This document shows positions 52,332-60,817 of a stretch of DNA of 64,000 nt, piece by piece (position 1 is the first letter of the stretch; each line of letters opens with the position of its first letter). The DNA is taken from the NCBI GenBank assembly GCA_903918755.1, contig CAIXFN010000017.1:62001-126000 (forward strand). The letters run 5' to 3'. The DNA is from an uncultured Pedosphaera sp. Its GTDB lineage: Bacteria > Verrucomicrobiota > Verrucomicrobiia > Limisphaerales > Pedosphaeraceae. Under the pieces are notes generated by a model that was given only the letters and a program-made list of their open reading frames with translations, ran no database searches and was not told the DNA's origin. Made by a program: the position numbers and the translations under genes.

Positions 52332-53234
52332 TTAAAAACGGGTCAAAGCCGCGAGTTCCTTGAACCGGGCATCAATCGCCGCCCGCGTGATGCGGGAGGT
52401 GAATTTGAGGCCGAATCCTTCACAGCAAAAAGAAGCCACCACGCTGCCGTAAATCATGGCCTTGCGTAAATTGTCGTCCACCTTGCCGCTGGCGGTCGAA
52501 AGATAGCCCATCATGCCGCCCACGAAGGAGTCGCCCGCCCCCGTGGGATCGACCACCCGGTGCAGCGGGAAGGCCGGAGCCACAAACATGCCGCCGTTGC
52601 TTTGCGAGAGGATCGCCCCGTGTTCGCCCTTCTTGATGATCACGTATTTGGGCCCGAGGCGGTGGATCTTCTTCAGGGCCGCCATGACATTGTCTTCCTT
52701 CGTGAGTTGGCGGGCTTCGCTGTCATTCAGCACGAAACCATCCACGCGCTTGAGGAGTTTCAGCAAATCCGGCAGGGCAATGTTGAGCCACAAGTCCATG
52801 GTGTCCGCCACCACAAATTTCGGCTTCCGAATCTGGTCCAACACATGCCCTTGCAGCGCCGGCGCGATATTGGCGAGCAGCACAAAAGGCGTGGTCTGGT
52901 AGGCTGCCGGCAGGTGTGGCGTGAATGTCTCGAACACCCCCAATTCCGTGGCCAGCGTCCGCCGGTTGTTCATGTTCACCTCGTATTCCCCGGACCAATG
53001 AAACGTCTTGCCCGGCGCAATTTGCAACCCGGTCAAATCCACCTTGTGCTTCTGGAAAAGCTTGAGATAACGCTTGGGAAAATCCTCCCCCACCACGCCC
53101 ACCAGGTTGACGGGGGCAAAAAAGCTGGCCGCGATCGCGGCATGACTGGCGGACCCACCGAGGAGCCGGGGATTTTCCGCCTTGGGGGTTTTGATGGAAT
53201 CCAGGGCTGTTGAACCGACGATTAGTACGCTCAT
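52332..53234 (-). CDS. PfkB-family carbohydrate/nucleoside kinase
   Basis: 300 aa. The PfkB second signature and catalytic aspartate are in RVVDPTGAGDSFVGGMMGYL (near residue 225), and the first region shows LLGGSASHAAIAASFFAPVN with VGEDFPKRYLKLF. Also KYVIIKKGEHGAIL. The family phosphorylates sugars or nucleosides (ribose, fructose-6-P, adenosine); the short N-terminus SVLIVGSTALDSIKTP suggests the adenosine-kinase/ribokinase-like branch, but the substrate is open. Stands alone ahead of two envelope lipoprotein genes. Confidence 0.88.
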   Translation of the reverse strand: MSVLIVGSTALDSIKTPKAENPRLLGGSASHAAIAASFFAPVNLVGVVGEDFPKRYLKLFQKHKVDLTGLQIAPGKTFHWSGEYEVNMNNRRTLATELGVFETFTPHLPAAYQTTPFVLLANIAPALQGHVLDQIRKPKFVVADTMDLWLNIALPDLLKLLKRVDGFVLNDSEARQLTKEDNVMAALKKIHRLGPKYVIIKKGEHGAILSQSNGGMFVAPAFPLHRVVDPTGAGDSFVGGMMGYLSTASGKVDDNLRKAMIYGSVVASFCCEGFGLKFTSRITRAAIDARFKELAALTRF

Positions 53235-53318
53235 GTTAAATGCAATCTGCTTTGTTCCGACTGGTTAAATCAAAATCACTGCTCACGAAATTCCGCGGAC
53301 CGGGCAGACCCGGCGCCC

Positions 53319-53834
53319 TCACCAGCTTCCGTCCACCAGCAGTTCGGTGGCCTTGCGGGCCAGGTTTTCCGCCAGCACGGGCTGGGCCATCCGCTCGGAG
53401 CTCGTGAGGTCGGGGCCGGCGCGCAAGGTCGTGGTGGCCCGGACGGGTTTGTCCAGCAGCACCTTGCCCGTCGAGCGTTCCCGCGCGGTGATTTGGGCCG
53501 TGGCCACGATCTCATAGTCCAGCACCGTCACCACGTCCTTCGCCCCGTAAGAAAGTTCGCTCCGGGTATAGGTTTTGATAACGCCGGTGAGAATGATGTC
53601 CCCTTCATCCGCATGGGTCTCGAGCCGGTACGTGCCATCCCGCTGCAGGGTTTTGCGGAGCGCATTCATCACCGAGTCGCTCAAACCGGGCTCCAGGGTC
53701 TGGTTGGAGAAGGGCATGATGCGCAGGCTCCGGGCCCCCGCCAACTCCCCGTTGGTCGGGCCGAGTCGGTACCCCGCGCAGCCGGACGCCAGCAGGACGA
53801 CCAGGGCCAGGCAGAATGAGATCGTGGCGCGCAC
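53319..53834 (-). CDS. LptE-like LPS-assembly lipoprotein
   Basis: 171 aa from GTG 53834, 8 nt after the stop of the upstream gene. The alternative ATG at 53888 would add a Pro-rich stretch and a 47-bp overlap, so it was not used. A lipoprotein signal ends in LLASGC, then AGYRLGPTNG. The domain has SLRIMPFSNQTLEPGLSDSV and LRKTLQRDG then GDIILTGVIKTYTR, as in LptE, which sits inside the LptD barrel for LPS export. A remote match, so moderate certainty. It follows a BamD-like gene, fitting outer-membrane biogenesis. Confidence 0.72.
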   Translation of the reverse strand: MRATISFCLALVVLLASGCAGYRLGPTNGELAGARSLRIMPFSNQTLEPGLSDSVMNALRKTLQRDGTYRLETHADEGDIILTGVIKTYTRSELSYGAKDVVTVLDYEIVATAQITARERSTGKVLLDKPVRATTTLRAGPDLTSSERMAQPVLAENLARKATELLVDGSW

Positions 53835-53841
53835 GGGAGGA

Positions 53842-54873
53842 TCAATGGGCGGCGGCGGCGGCGGCGCGACGGGCATCGGCGCTGGCAATCAACTGGTTGA
53901 GGGTCTCAATGCGTTTCAAGGAAAGGGCGGCATACGGCGATCCCGGCGCCTGCGTCACCACTTCGTTGTAGTAAATCCGCGCGCTCTTCCACATGTGGTC
54001 CTTCTCGTAAAACTTGGCCGTTTGGAAATTGCCGCGCGCTTGTTCCTCCTTGAGGGAGGCGATGATTTTTTCGCCCTCCTTCACCCGCGGATCATCCGGA
54101 TACGCCTGCATGAAATCCGTGAAGGTATCGATGGCCTTGCCGGAGGTGCTTTGGTCGTACTCCGCCGTGCGGGCCTGCTTGTTATAGGCTTGCGCCTCTT
54201 TGTACAACGCTTCGGCCGCAATCGCCGGACGATCCCGATACCGTTCCGCCGCCAGTTCGTAAGCCTTGGCGGCCTGGATGTACGGGTCGGTGCTGAAATA
54301 GCGCGTCTGCTTCTCCCGCGCCGCGCCGATATTCATTTGCGCCAGGGGCGCCACCTCGCTGTACGGCCCGTTCTTGATCAACTTCTCGTACATTGACACC
54401 GTTTTGTCCATCGACGGCCCAAACGGAATGTAACCCCAGAGTTTAATCCACTGCCCGGCCAGAAACCGGTTGGCAATCGCAAACTGGCGTTGGATCACCT
54501 CGGCGTAATTATCCACCTTGGGATATTTTTCCAAAAGTTTCTGGTATTCGGCAAATGCCTTCTCGTCCTGATGACGGGCCTCGTAGCAGCGCCCGGCCAG
54601 GTATTCCGCCTTGGGGGCGTAATCGGACAACGGCCAGTTATAGACCACCCGGCGCGCCGCCTTCAGGGCCAAACCGTATTTCTGCTTGTCAAAAGCTTCC
54701 AGGGCGACGTCCAACTGGTCCTTCGCCCGCGTCCGCTGCCAGCGCCCCTCGCCGCCCACCGGCTCGTACGTCCAACCCTCACCCGCCCGGTACACCAGCG
54801 GGGCCGGCGAGCGGTACGGAAAGGCCAGCACGAGCACGGCCACCAACGATAGACGAATCAACCAGCGTTTCAT
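53842..54873 (-). CDS. BamD-like outer-membrane assembly protein (TPR)
   Basis: 343 aa from ATG 54873. A signal peptide (MKRWLIRLSLVAVLVLAFPY) lacks a clear lipobox. TPR-like helices follow: LEAFDKQKYGLALKAARRVV, PKAEYLAGRCYEARHQDEKA, KAFAEYQKLLEKYPK, then YEKLIKNGPYSEVAPLAQMN and FTDFMQAYPDDPRVKEGEKI, the BamD/YfiO pattern. It is longer than E. coli BamD (245 aa). The Ala-rich end (ADARRAAAAAAH) lies next to the LptE-like start. Likely part of the beta-barrel assembly machinery; absence of a lipidation cysteine is a caveat. Confidence 0.8.
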   Translation of the reverse strand: MKRWLIRLSLVAVLVLAFPYRSPAPLVYRAGEGWTYEPVGGEGRWQRTRAKDQLDVALEAFDKQKYGLALKAARRVVYNWPLSDYAPKAEYLAGRCYEARHQDEKAFAEYQKLLEKYPKVDNYAEVIQRQFAIANRFLAGQWIKLWGYIPFGPSMDKTVSMYEKLIKNGPYSEVAPLAQMNIGAAREKQTRYFSTDPYIQAAKAYELAAERYRDRPAIAAEALYKEAQAYNKQARTAEYDQSTSGKAIDTFTDFMQAYPDDPRVKEGEKIIASLKEEQARGNFQTAKFYEKDHMWKSARIYYNEVVTQAPGSPYAALSLKRIETLNQLIASADARRAAAAAAH

Positions 54874-54913
54874 CGTGCCACCGTAGCCATGCGCTCCCGG
54901 CAAGTCAAGAACC

Positions 54914-55417
54914 TCAGCCCCGGTACACGATCATCACGCCATAGTCGTTCAACAACTTTTGGCTCGCCACGTCGATATGGCTGAAGGAGATGGTGGTGAT
55001 GCTCACCAGGTGCTGTTCCCCGATTTTCCCGAGAAACTTGGTGACCGTTTCATCAAACCGGTCATGGCCCACCTCCACGCAATCCACATGCCGGATGCAT
55101 TTCACCCGCAGTTGGCGGTCCGTCTCTTTGGCCGTCACGTCCAGGGGAGACAGGGGTTTGGCAATGAGATTGTCCGAAGGTCCATCGTGGACGGGCACCG
55201 ACAAGTGCATTTTCACCTTGGCAGCGGCGGAACTCGCGATGACCGGGGCGGAAAGTGACGCCCAGCCGGTGGCCGGAGGAGCTTCACCCGCCCCGGGCGG
55301 AGTTCCGGGAATGCGGATGGTCTGGTTGCACGCCGGACATTCGATTTCCTCCCCCGCACCGGAATCATCCACTTCCAATTCCTGGCCACATTTGGGACAT
55401 TTGAAAGACAGATCCAT
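54914..55417 (-). CDS. Zinc-ribbon protein with unknown C-terminal domain
   Basis: 167 aa from ATG 55417. The N-terminus MDLSFKCPKCGQELEVDDSG then EEIECPACNQTIRIPG contains two CxxC pairs and forms a zinc ribbon, the type many Verrucomicrobia proteins carry before unrelated domains. After a Pro-rich linker, the C-terminal ~90 residues (KVKMHLSVPVHDGPSDNLIA, then VKCIRHVDCVEVGHDRFD) hold a domain I cannot name. 41 bp upstream of the BamD-like gene on the same strand. Confidence 0.75.
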   Translation of the reverse strand: MDLSFKCPKCGQELEVDDSGAGEEIECPACNQTIRIPGTPPGAGEAPPATGWASLSAPVIASSAAAKVKMHLSVPVHDGPSDNLIAKPLSPLDVTAKETDRQLRVKCIRHVDCVEVGHDRFDETVTKFLGKIGEQHLVSITTISFSHIDVASQKLLNDYGVMIVYRG

Positions 55418-55515
55418 AATTCGATAGATAGTTTGAGGTTGTTGAAAGGACTGCCTCGAAATTAGGTCCGCCGCCGCCTGATTGGCGAGGAAAATCGCGC
55501 GGCGGACTACCCCTT

Positions 55516-55615
55516 CCCCAGCGCCCAGGGCGCGCCCCAGCCCAGCCGGGGGCAAAGCGTTCCGCGCTGCGCCCCAGGAACCCGGCCCCTCCAGCATTCT
55601 CCAGCAAAAGTGCGC
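55516..55615 (+). repeat. Dispersed ~100-bp structured repeat, copy 2
   Basis: Starts CCCCAGCGCCCAGGGCGCG, has GGGGGCAAAGCGTTCCGCGC and GCCCCAGGAACCCGG, and ends AAAAGTGCGCAAC. In the first hairpin the arms are GCGCC/GGCGC with loop CAG, as in copies 1 and 4 with AAA, so pairing is kept while the loop varies. Confidence 0.75.
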
Positions 55616-55702
55616 AACAATCAAAAAGCCAACCTGCCACCTCCCGGACTCCCGACAAAAAGGGGGCCGAAAGTATGCGTTCTCCCGCCGGACGCAAAAC
55701 AA

Positions 55703-55732
55703 CGCGAGGATCACCTGGCGGTAATCCTCGCG
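55703..55732 (-). terminator. Probable terminator after the Ig-like repeat gene
   Basis: CGCGAGGAT (55703-55711) and ATCCTCGCG (55724-55732) form a 9-bp stem with a 12-nt loop. On the minus strand it is followed by TTGTTTTGCG. It lies ~90 bp past the stop of the minus-strand gene at 55822. The interrupted T-run makes this a moderate call. Confidence 0.5.
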
Positions 55733-55821
55733 CCGGGGCTGGGTTATGCGCCCTTTTCCAATCTGATTAAATCAAGGAATTATGAAACCATAGCTTTTTT
55801 GTTGCGCTACTGGTCTTCGCT

Positions 55822-57669
55822 TCAATTGATCTCGATTTTGCTGGCCAGTACAATGGCAGTGGTTTTATCGCGCAGGCCCTTCCATTCGGCCTGATCTCCG
55901 ACATAGATCGCTTTGGCGTGGTCATCGATGTTCAGGATCGTGGTCGGGCCAAACTTGATAATCTTGTTCCCCACCCGGATGTAGTCCGCTCCGACCTCGG
56001 TGACCCGCCCCTGGCCTTCATCCTTGACCGTGAAATTCGCGACCGGCGCCGGGTTGATGAGAAGGGTGAGCGTGACGACGACCGCCGTACCCACGCTATC
56101 GGTGGCGGTCAAGGACACCGGGTAGCTCCCGGAAATGGCGGGAGTGCCGGAAATGGCATTGCCGGACAATTGCAAACCGGCCGGCAGGCCGGTGGCGCCA
56201 AAGACGATGGTGCCATAGCCGCCATTTGCCGTCAGGTTCGCGGAATAAGGTGTGCCCACCTGACCAGTCGTCAGAACCGGTGAGAACTGGATCATGCTAT
56301 CAACAACGGTAAGGGTCAGCACGTTGGTTTGGCTGACGCCGCGGACATCCGTGGCGATGATGGTCAAGGCGTCCACGCCCAGAGCGGTGGGAGTCCCCAG
56401 GATGTTCGTGCCATCGAAGCTCAAACCGGCCGACAGGCCGGAGACGGTCAGGCTTAAGGGGGCCAACCCGCCGGTGGCCGTAATTGCGGCAGAGTAAAGC
56501 ACGCCGAGACTGGCGTTGGCGAGTGTGGTTGGGCTGATGACGATCGGGCCGGGAGCCGGCTTAACCACCATCGTAATCGCTTGGCAGGCGCCAATCGCGT
56601 CGAGGGTGCCCGTATAATCTACAATCTCGCCCAGGGCGAAACCCGTGGTGCCGCCGGTAAAAGTGGTTCCGGCTGGAGTCGGAGTGTAGAAGACGTGGTC
56701 CCAGGGATTCAGCCCGCCGTTAACCACGATGAAATTACGACCCACCGAGGTAATGGTGGTGTTGGTGGCCGAGAAAGACTGACCCGTGATGTTGATGGTG
56801 GCTTGCACAGTCTGGACCGCACCGACGCCATCCGCCGCAGTGAGCGTGGCGGTGAAGCTCCCGGGAACGGTGGGTGTGCCCGCGATGGTATCACCCGTCA
56901 GGGTCAGGCCGGTGGGCAACCCGCTGGCGGAGTAGCTGATCGACCCGGCCCCGCCCGCGGCGGCGATCACGGAGGAATAGGGCACCCCGACCGTGCCGCT
57001 GTTCGCGGGAAGCGTGGTGAAGGCCAGGGCAGTGCCATCCGCAACAAATGTCTGGAACACCAGATCAAAAGTCGTCGGGTAAGTTCCCGAGGGGTCGTTG
57101 AGCCCCATGACTCCACCGGCGTAGGGATTGTTGGCGCCAATCGCGACGCCGTAAGGATCCGGCAGCGTCAAACGATCGGGGGTCAATTCGAAGGTGTATT
57201 GCTGCCCGGCCGTCACCGCCACATTCACGGTCCAGGCATTCCAGGTGACCGGGGTCTGGGTAATCCCAACCACCGGCACCGTCAGCGTTTGCAGCACCAA
57301 CCCCTTGGTCCCGACCCCCGAGTAAATGCGGAGGGTGCCCTGGCCGGACATATTGTTGAAGAAGCCCATGTCAATCTCCACCAGGGTGCCGGTGCGCCCG
57401 GCGGTGAATGATTGCCAGACGGTATAGCCCGGCAGGGTCCGGGCACTGGTGCCACCATTGTAAACCAGTTGTTGCTGATCCAGCACGGTGGCCGCGTTGG
57501 CACTGTTGCCCGGCAGGAGCAGCGCGAGCAAGGCCAGCAATCCGGCGAGCCGGCTGCTGGTGGAGCGCAGGAGGGAAATCATCCTCCGGGCTTGCTTGGG
57601 CGGGGTGGTCAAGGCCGACGTTCCTCCAATTGCGCAGGTTTTGCATCCTTCACTCAGTGTTTTCATCAT
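55822..57669 (-). CDS. Secreted protein with putative Ig (He_PIG-like) repeats
   Basis: 615 aa from ATG 57669; an internal ATG at 57582 would start directly at the signal peptide (SRLAGLLALLALLLPGNSAN). After it a ~150-residue domain (LPGYTVWQSFTAGRTGTLVE) resembles choice-of-anchor/carbohydrate-binding sandwiches. Then at least three putative Ig units with the hallmark 'G-x-P-x-G-L-x-L...G-x-P...G' pattern: ASGLPTGLTLTGDTIAGTPT, VSGLSAGLSFDGTNILGTPT and ATGLPAGLQLSGNAISGTPA. A short unrelated C-terminal domain (EVGADYIRVGNKIIKFGPTT) ends the protein. Adhesion or surface role likely. Confidence 0.82.
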   Translation of the reverse strand: MMKTLSEGCKTCAIGGTSALTTPPKQARRMISLLRSTSSRLAGLLALLALLLPGNSANAATVLDQQQLVYNGGTSARTLPGYTVWQSFTAGRTGTLVEIDMGFFNNMSGQGTLRIYSGVGTKGLVLQTLTVPVVGITQTPVTWNAWTVNVAVTAGQQYTFELTPDRLTLPDPYGVAIGANNPYAGGVMGLNDPSGTYPTTFDLVFQTFVADGTALAFTTLPANSGTVGVPYSSVIAAAGGAGSISYSASGLPTGLTLTGDTIAGTPTVPGSFTATLTAADGVGAVQTVQATINITGQSFSATNTTITSVGRNFIVVNGGLNPWDHVFYTPTPAGTTFTGGTTGFALGEIVDYTGTLDAIGACQAITMVVKPAPGPIVISPTTLANASLGVLYSAAITATGGLAPLSLTVSGLSAGLSFDGTNILGTPTALGVDALTIIATDVRGVSQTNVLTLTVVDSMIQFSPVLTTGQVGTPYSANLTANGGYGTIVFGATGLPAGLQLSGNAISGTPAISGSYPVSLTATDSVGTAVVVTLTLLINPAPVANFTVKDEGQGRVTEVGADYIRVGNKIIKFGPTTILNIDDHAKAIYVGDQAEWKGLRDKTTAIVLASKIEIN

Positions 57670-57974
57670 GTTGGTCGTTTTGCTGTTATTAGGTTCGCTC
57701 TGTTAATGTCGCTTTTTGCAATAGTCGTTACCTTTCTTGCAAGCGACCCGGGCAGCCTCGCAGGGTGAAATGAACCCACGATGAATCCTGAATGAAACGT
57801 TGTTCATGAACGGGCCCCGGCCTGCCGGCCACCTGCCCCGCGACTTGCCCCCCGTAGCTGCCGCAGCGAAGGGGGGAGCTCCCAGCGAAGCCGGGCGGAA
57901 TCGCGGACGGTCGCGTTGTCTCATGGTGCGATTTGACAGCGCCACCCATAATCCTCAAGCTTCAGCAGTCGTTT
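57670..57974. other. Divergent promoter region between the Ig-repeat and CPBP genes
   Basis: 305 bp between divergent starts. GC-rich, with a GGCCGGCAGGCCGGGGCC-like self-complementary stretch near 57812-57830. A 34-codon minus-strand frame (57703-57807) is open here but has no support as a gene. No promoter can be placed with confidence. Confidence 0.45.
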
Positions 57975-58772
57975 ATGGAACAAAAAAGCCCATCCCCAAT
58001 CGATATCAAACCTGGCGCCACCGGCGCCCTGCCAAAGACTTCTTCCATTAACTGGACCGAAATCGCCGTCTTCTTCGTGATTGCGGTGGGGGTATCCGCT
58101 CCGTTCCGGCTCGATTGGATTACCCCCGCCAAATGGCTGCCGTTCCCTTATGGTTTGGACATTTTTTATGCAGTGCTGCGGGGAATCGGACCGGCCTGCG
58201 GGTATTTGGTGGTCACCCGCTTCCTGAAAAGCACCGTGATCCGGGACATTTCATTTTGGGGGGTGAACGGAATGATCAGCTTCCTGGCCATGCTGATTCT
58301 CCCCGTTATGATGGCGATCGTTGGCACCACCGAAGCCGCCGCGCAAAACAAGCATTACCTCGGCTGCCTTTACGGCGTGATGCTGGTGCTTTACGCGCTG
58401 GGTGAGGAGTACGGCTGGCGCGGTTATCTGCAACCAGCTTTGGCGCCTATGCGGCTCTTCCCCAAAGTGATGTTGATAGCGGTTTTATGGTACCTGTGGC
58501 ACTTGAATTTCCTGCGCCCCGGCATCAGCCCGAAAATGCATCTCATCCACTTCCTCTCCCTGGTTGCGGGATCCTGGGGACTGCTCAAAATCGCGGACAC
58601 CACCAAATCCATTTTGTTCACCGCGGCGGTGCATTTGTCCTTCAATGTGCTGGCGGATGGCACGGGACGGATTAATAGCCCCCTCCTCATCATTGGCGTC
58701 GCCGGTGCGCTCTGGTTCGCCTTGATCCGATTTGGGATAATCGGCCGCGCGGTCGCGGTGAAAGAACGTTGA
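57975..58772 (+). CDS. CPBP-family (Abi/CAAX-like) intramembrane metalloprotease
   Basis: 265 aa from ATG 57975. About eight membrane helices. The CPBP glutamate/arginine motif is LGEEYGWRGYLQPALAP (E-E-x3-R), followed by histidine motifs LWYLWHLNFLRPG (F/W-x2-H) and TAAVHLSFNVLADG (H-x3-N). In bacteria this family includes prenyl-protein proteases, bacteriocin-immunity proteins and anti-sigma proteases; the precise job cannot be told. Stands alone and divergent from the Ig-repeat gene. Confidence 0.87.
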   Translation: MEQKSPSPIDIKPGATGALPKTSSINWTEIAVFFVIAVGVSAPFRLDWITPAKWLPFPYGLDIFYAVLRGIGPACGYLVVTRFLKSTVIRDISFWGVNGMISFLAMLILPVMMAIVGTTEAAAQNKHYLGCLYGVMLVLYALGEEYGWRGYLQPALAPMRLFPKVMLIAVLWYLWHLNFLRPGISPKMHLIHFLSLVAGSWGLLKIADTTKSILFTAAVHLSFNVLADGTGRINSPLLIIGVAGALWFALIRFGIIGRAVAVKER

Positions 58773-58979
58773 ACTTTCGCTCCGTTGTCATCTCACCAAC
58801 TGCCTAGTTCTTTAACTCCTAATGCGACACTCCTGCGCTTGATAATCTCCTTGAAAATGATCCTCAGTGCCACGACCGTGGTATCTGTCAGCAATGCCTG
58901 TTGGCGAGGTCAGGAGTTTTACGCGACTGAACTATCGGGCTCGTCGGTGCTTGGGGGCTGATTCTTGTGCGCCCTGATT

Positions 58980-59366
58980 ATGCCGCTCAAACCTTCTAAA
59001 CGCCGGCATCAAGCCACAACGCCCCCGCTTCCCGCTAAAGCCGTGCGGCCACCTACGTTTGGAGATTTTAAGCGAACGCTCAACTGGAAAATATTTTTCA
59101 TCTGCCTGGCCGGCGACGCTTTGATTTGCGCGCTGGCGTGGCTGCAAGGCGCCCGGTTGGGCAACATTGCTATTTCCCTCTTGATCTGCAGCGGCTCGGT
59201 GATCGTGGTTTTGCAGTCATTGCAGCGGCAATCGATCATTTCCTCTGGGCGACCGCAAATTTCCCGAACCGATCAGCCGGTGGCGTTTTGGATCCATGTT
59301 TTCGCGATTGGATTGGCTCATGCGATTTCTCTGGTGTTTCCATTTATTCTCGGAAAGACATATTGA
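58980..59366 (+). CDS. Hypothetical membrane protein
   Basis: 128 aa from ATG 58980. A basic, Pro-rich N-terminus (KPSKRRHQATTPPLPAKAVR) is followed by three hydrophobic stretches: IFFICLAGDALICALAWLQG, NIAISLLICSGSVIVVLQSL and FWIHVFAIGLAHAISLVFPF. No family recognised. It ends three bases before the start of the repeat protein at 59370, so the two are probably co-transcribed and may act together, the small one as a membrane anchor (inference). Confidence 0.6.
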   Translation: MPLKPSKRRHQATTPPLPAKAVRPPTFGDFKRTLNWKIFFICLAGDALICALAWLQGARLGNIAISLLICSGSVIVVLQSLQRQSIISSGRPQISRTDQPVAFWIHVFAIGLAHAISLVFPFILGKTY

Positions 59367-59369
59367 AGC

Positions 59370-60329
59370 ATGGCTCGCAAAAAAGAATTTGATACTTCGT
59401 TAACTCTGGTCGCGGCGATAGCTTCCCGAGACAAGCTGGCCTGCCAACTGGCGTTGAGCCTCCTCGACCAGGCCGGAATCACGTATTCGGCGCAGGAGGA
59501 GGAAGGCTGGATCAGCGTCTCCGACGATCAAGTTGCCACCGTGGTGGCGCTGTTCAAGAACGAGGCCGCGTTGGCCGGGAAGTTTTGCTTTTTGAATGAA
59601 CCCGTGGATCCAGGCTCTTATTTCGTTGCCGTCGCGGCGCTAAAATTGAATGACCAACCGGCTTGGGAATTAGCGCTGAACATTCTCAATCGGACAGGGT
59701 TTTTCTGTTCCGCTTATAGCGGGGGTGGAACGATCAAGCTTAGCGTCGAGCCCGATCGAGTGGAAGCGGTTTGGGCATTATTGCAACAGGAGCCCGGTTT
59801 GGAAGGGAAGTTTTGCTTGTTGAACAAACTCCGGCCAGAAGGCTTTGATTTCGTAATTGTCGCAGTGCTGAAATCCAACGACCAACCAGCGAGGGCGTTG
59901 GTGTTGGGAATTCTCGATCGGGCGGGATTTCTCTGTTGCACCAATTATGGGGGCGGAACGATCTACATTTGCGTGGCCTCTGATCAAGTGGAAGCGGTTT
60001 GGGCATTATTGCAGCAGGAGCCAGCTTTGGCCGGGAGGATTATGTCCCGAAGCGAATACCAACAAATAAGCTCTACTCTTGTGGTACTCGCGCTGCTGAA
60101 AAATAAAGACATGCCAGCTTACGAATTGGCAATCCGTATTCTCGATCAGGCAGGAATTATGCATTCAGGCGATGGTGGGATGGGTCTGATCGAGATCTGC
60201 GTCCCCCACGATCAATTGGAAACCGCTTGGGGATTGTTGCAGCAAGCGCCCGCCTTGGAGGGGAAGTTCATGTCTTTGAGTGAACATGAGCAAAAGATTC
60301 GAGACTTCAAGCGTTCCCACGGGATGTAG
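59370..60329 (+). CDS. Protein of four tandem DUF2007-like repeats
   Basis: 319 aa, entirely made of four units of ~70-75 residues (about 10-78, 83-153, 159-227, 234-303). Each reads like one DUF2007 'putative signal transducing' domain: a helix with ALxILxxAG (LALSLLDQAGITYS, LALNILNRTGFFCS, LVLGILDRAGFLCC, LAIRILDQAGIMHS), a strand with GGGTIxxxV, and a closing helix VEAVWALLQQEP. Units 2 and 3 share an almost identical ~40-bp DNA stretch (near 59753 and 59980), showing recent internal duplication. No signal peptide. Function unknown. Confidence 0.75.
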   Translation: MARKKEFDTSLTLVAAIASRDKLACQLALSLLDQAGITYSAQEEEGWISVSDDQVATVVALFKNEAALAGKFCFLNEPVDPGSYFVAVAALKLNDQPAWELALNILNRTGFFCSAYSGGGTIKLSVEPDRVEAVWALLQQEPGLEGKFCLLNKLRPEGFDFVIVAVLKSNDQPARALVLGILDRAGFLCCTNYGGGTIYICVASDQVEAVWALLQQEPALAGRIMSRSEYQQISSTLVVLALLKNKDMPAYELAIRILDQAGIMHSGDGGMGLIEICVPHDQLETAWGLLQQAPALEGKFMSLSEHEQKIRDFKRSHGM

Positions 60330-60817
60330 CTTTCCGCCGCCGACCCACCGCGCGAACTTCCATTCTCCCCGGCGGCGCTTCCTCTTCTTCAGCGCCAACG
60401 GCGCACCCCAACCCAGCCAGGGACAAAGTGTCCCGCGCGACGCCCCAGCAATCACCCCCATCGAACATTTCTGAGCGCTGAAAGTGCGGCCTCGCCCAAG
60501 CGGTCCCGTGCCGCTGATCATGCCCACTTTTGGGCTGTCTCCCACAGCGGCGATCCACGCGCTATTAGGGGGAGATGAAGATCCAGGCAACGCTCGTCTG
60601 CCGGGGCCGAGCGGTGGCGTTTGTCCCCGCTAGTTTGTTGCCTTGCTTGCACCCGCCACGGGCCGCGAGAGCCAAGAGCCGTGACTACCATTCCGAATGT
60701 TTGGACATTTTGATAATCGGGCTGTCCCGGAGCCTGCCAACGAACCAGAAGCATCTTGGAAATAAATCTTGGAAATAGGGCTTGCAAGGCGCTCATGCAA
60801 AGCATTACATGCTTTTC
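60330..60817. other. Intergenic region with repeat copy 3
   Basis: 488 bp. It carries the third dispersed repeat (60390-60490), a tandem TCTTGGAAATA duplication (around 60755-60778) and AAAGCAT-TAC-ATGCTTT (60800-60816), a 7-bp inverted repeat directly before the ATG at 60818 that could hide the ribosome-binding region. No gene supported. Confidence 0.5.
60390..60490 (+). repeat. Dispersed ~100-bp structured repeat, copy 3
   Basis: Contains CAGCGCCAACGGCGCACCCC, GGGACAAAGTGTCCCGCGCG, CGCCCCAGCAATCACCCCC and GAGCGCTGAAAGTGCGGCC. GGGACAAAGTGTCCC is itself a perfect stem here (GGGACA/TGTCCC), where the other copies read GGGGCAAAGCGTCCC-like, so the base-pairing partner has changed together in places. 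Confidence 0.72.

Larger units (their letters stand above)
55418..55821. other. Intergenic region with repeat copy 2
   Basis: 404 bp. It contains the second copy of the dispersed repeat (55516-55615) and a terminator-like hairpin (55703-55732). An in-frame extension of the zinc-ribbon gene into this region is repeat-derived and not credible as protein. Confidence 0.6.

Noticed and set aside
57703-57807. 34-codon minus-strand frame before the Ig-repeat gene
   Set aside because: No ribosome-binding site or recognised homology; could be a leader peptide but there is nothing to support it.
58857-58961. Short plus-strand frame between the CPBP gene and the small membrane gene
   Set aside because: About 34 codons, no start signal, no similarity noticed.
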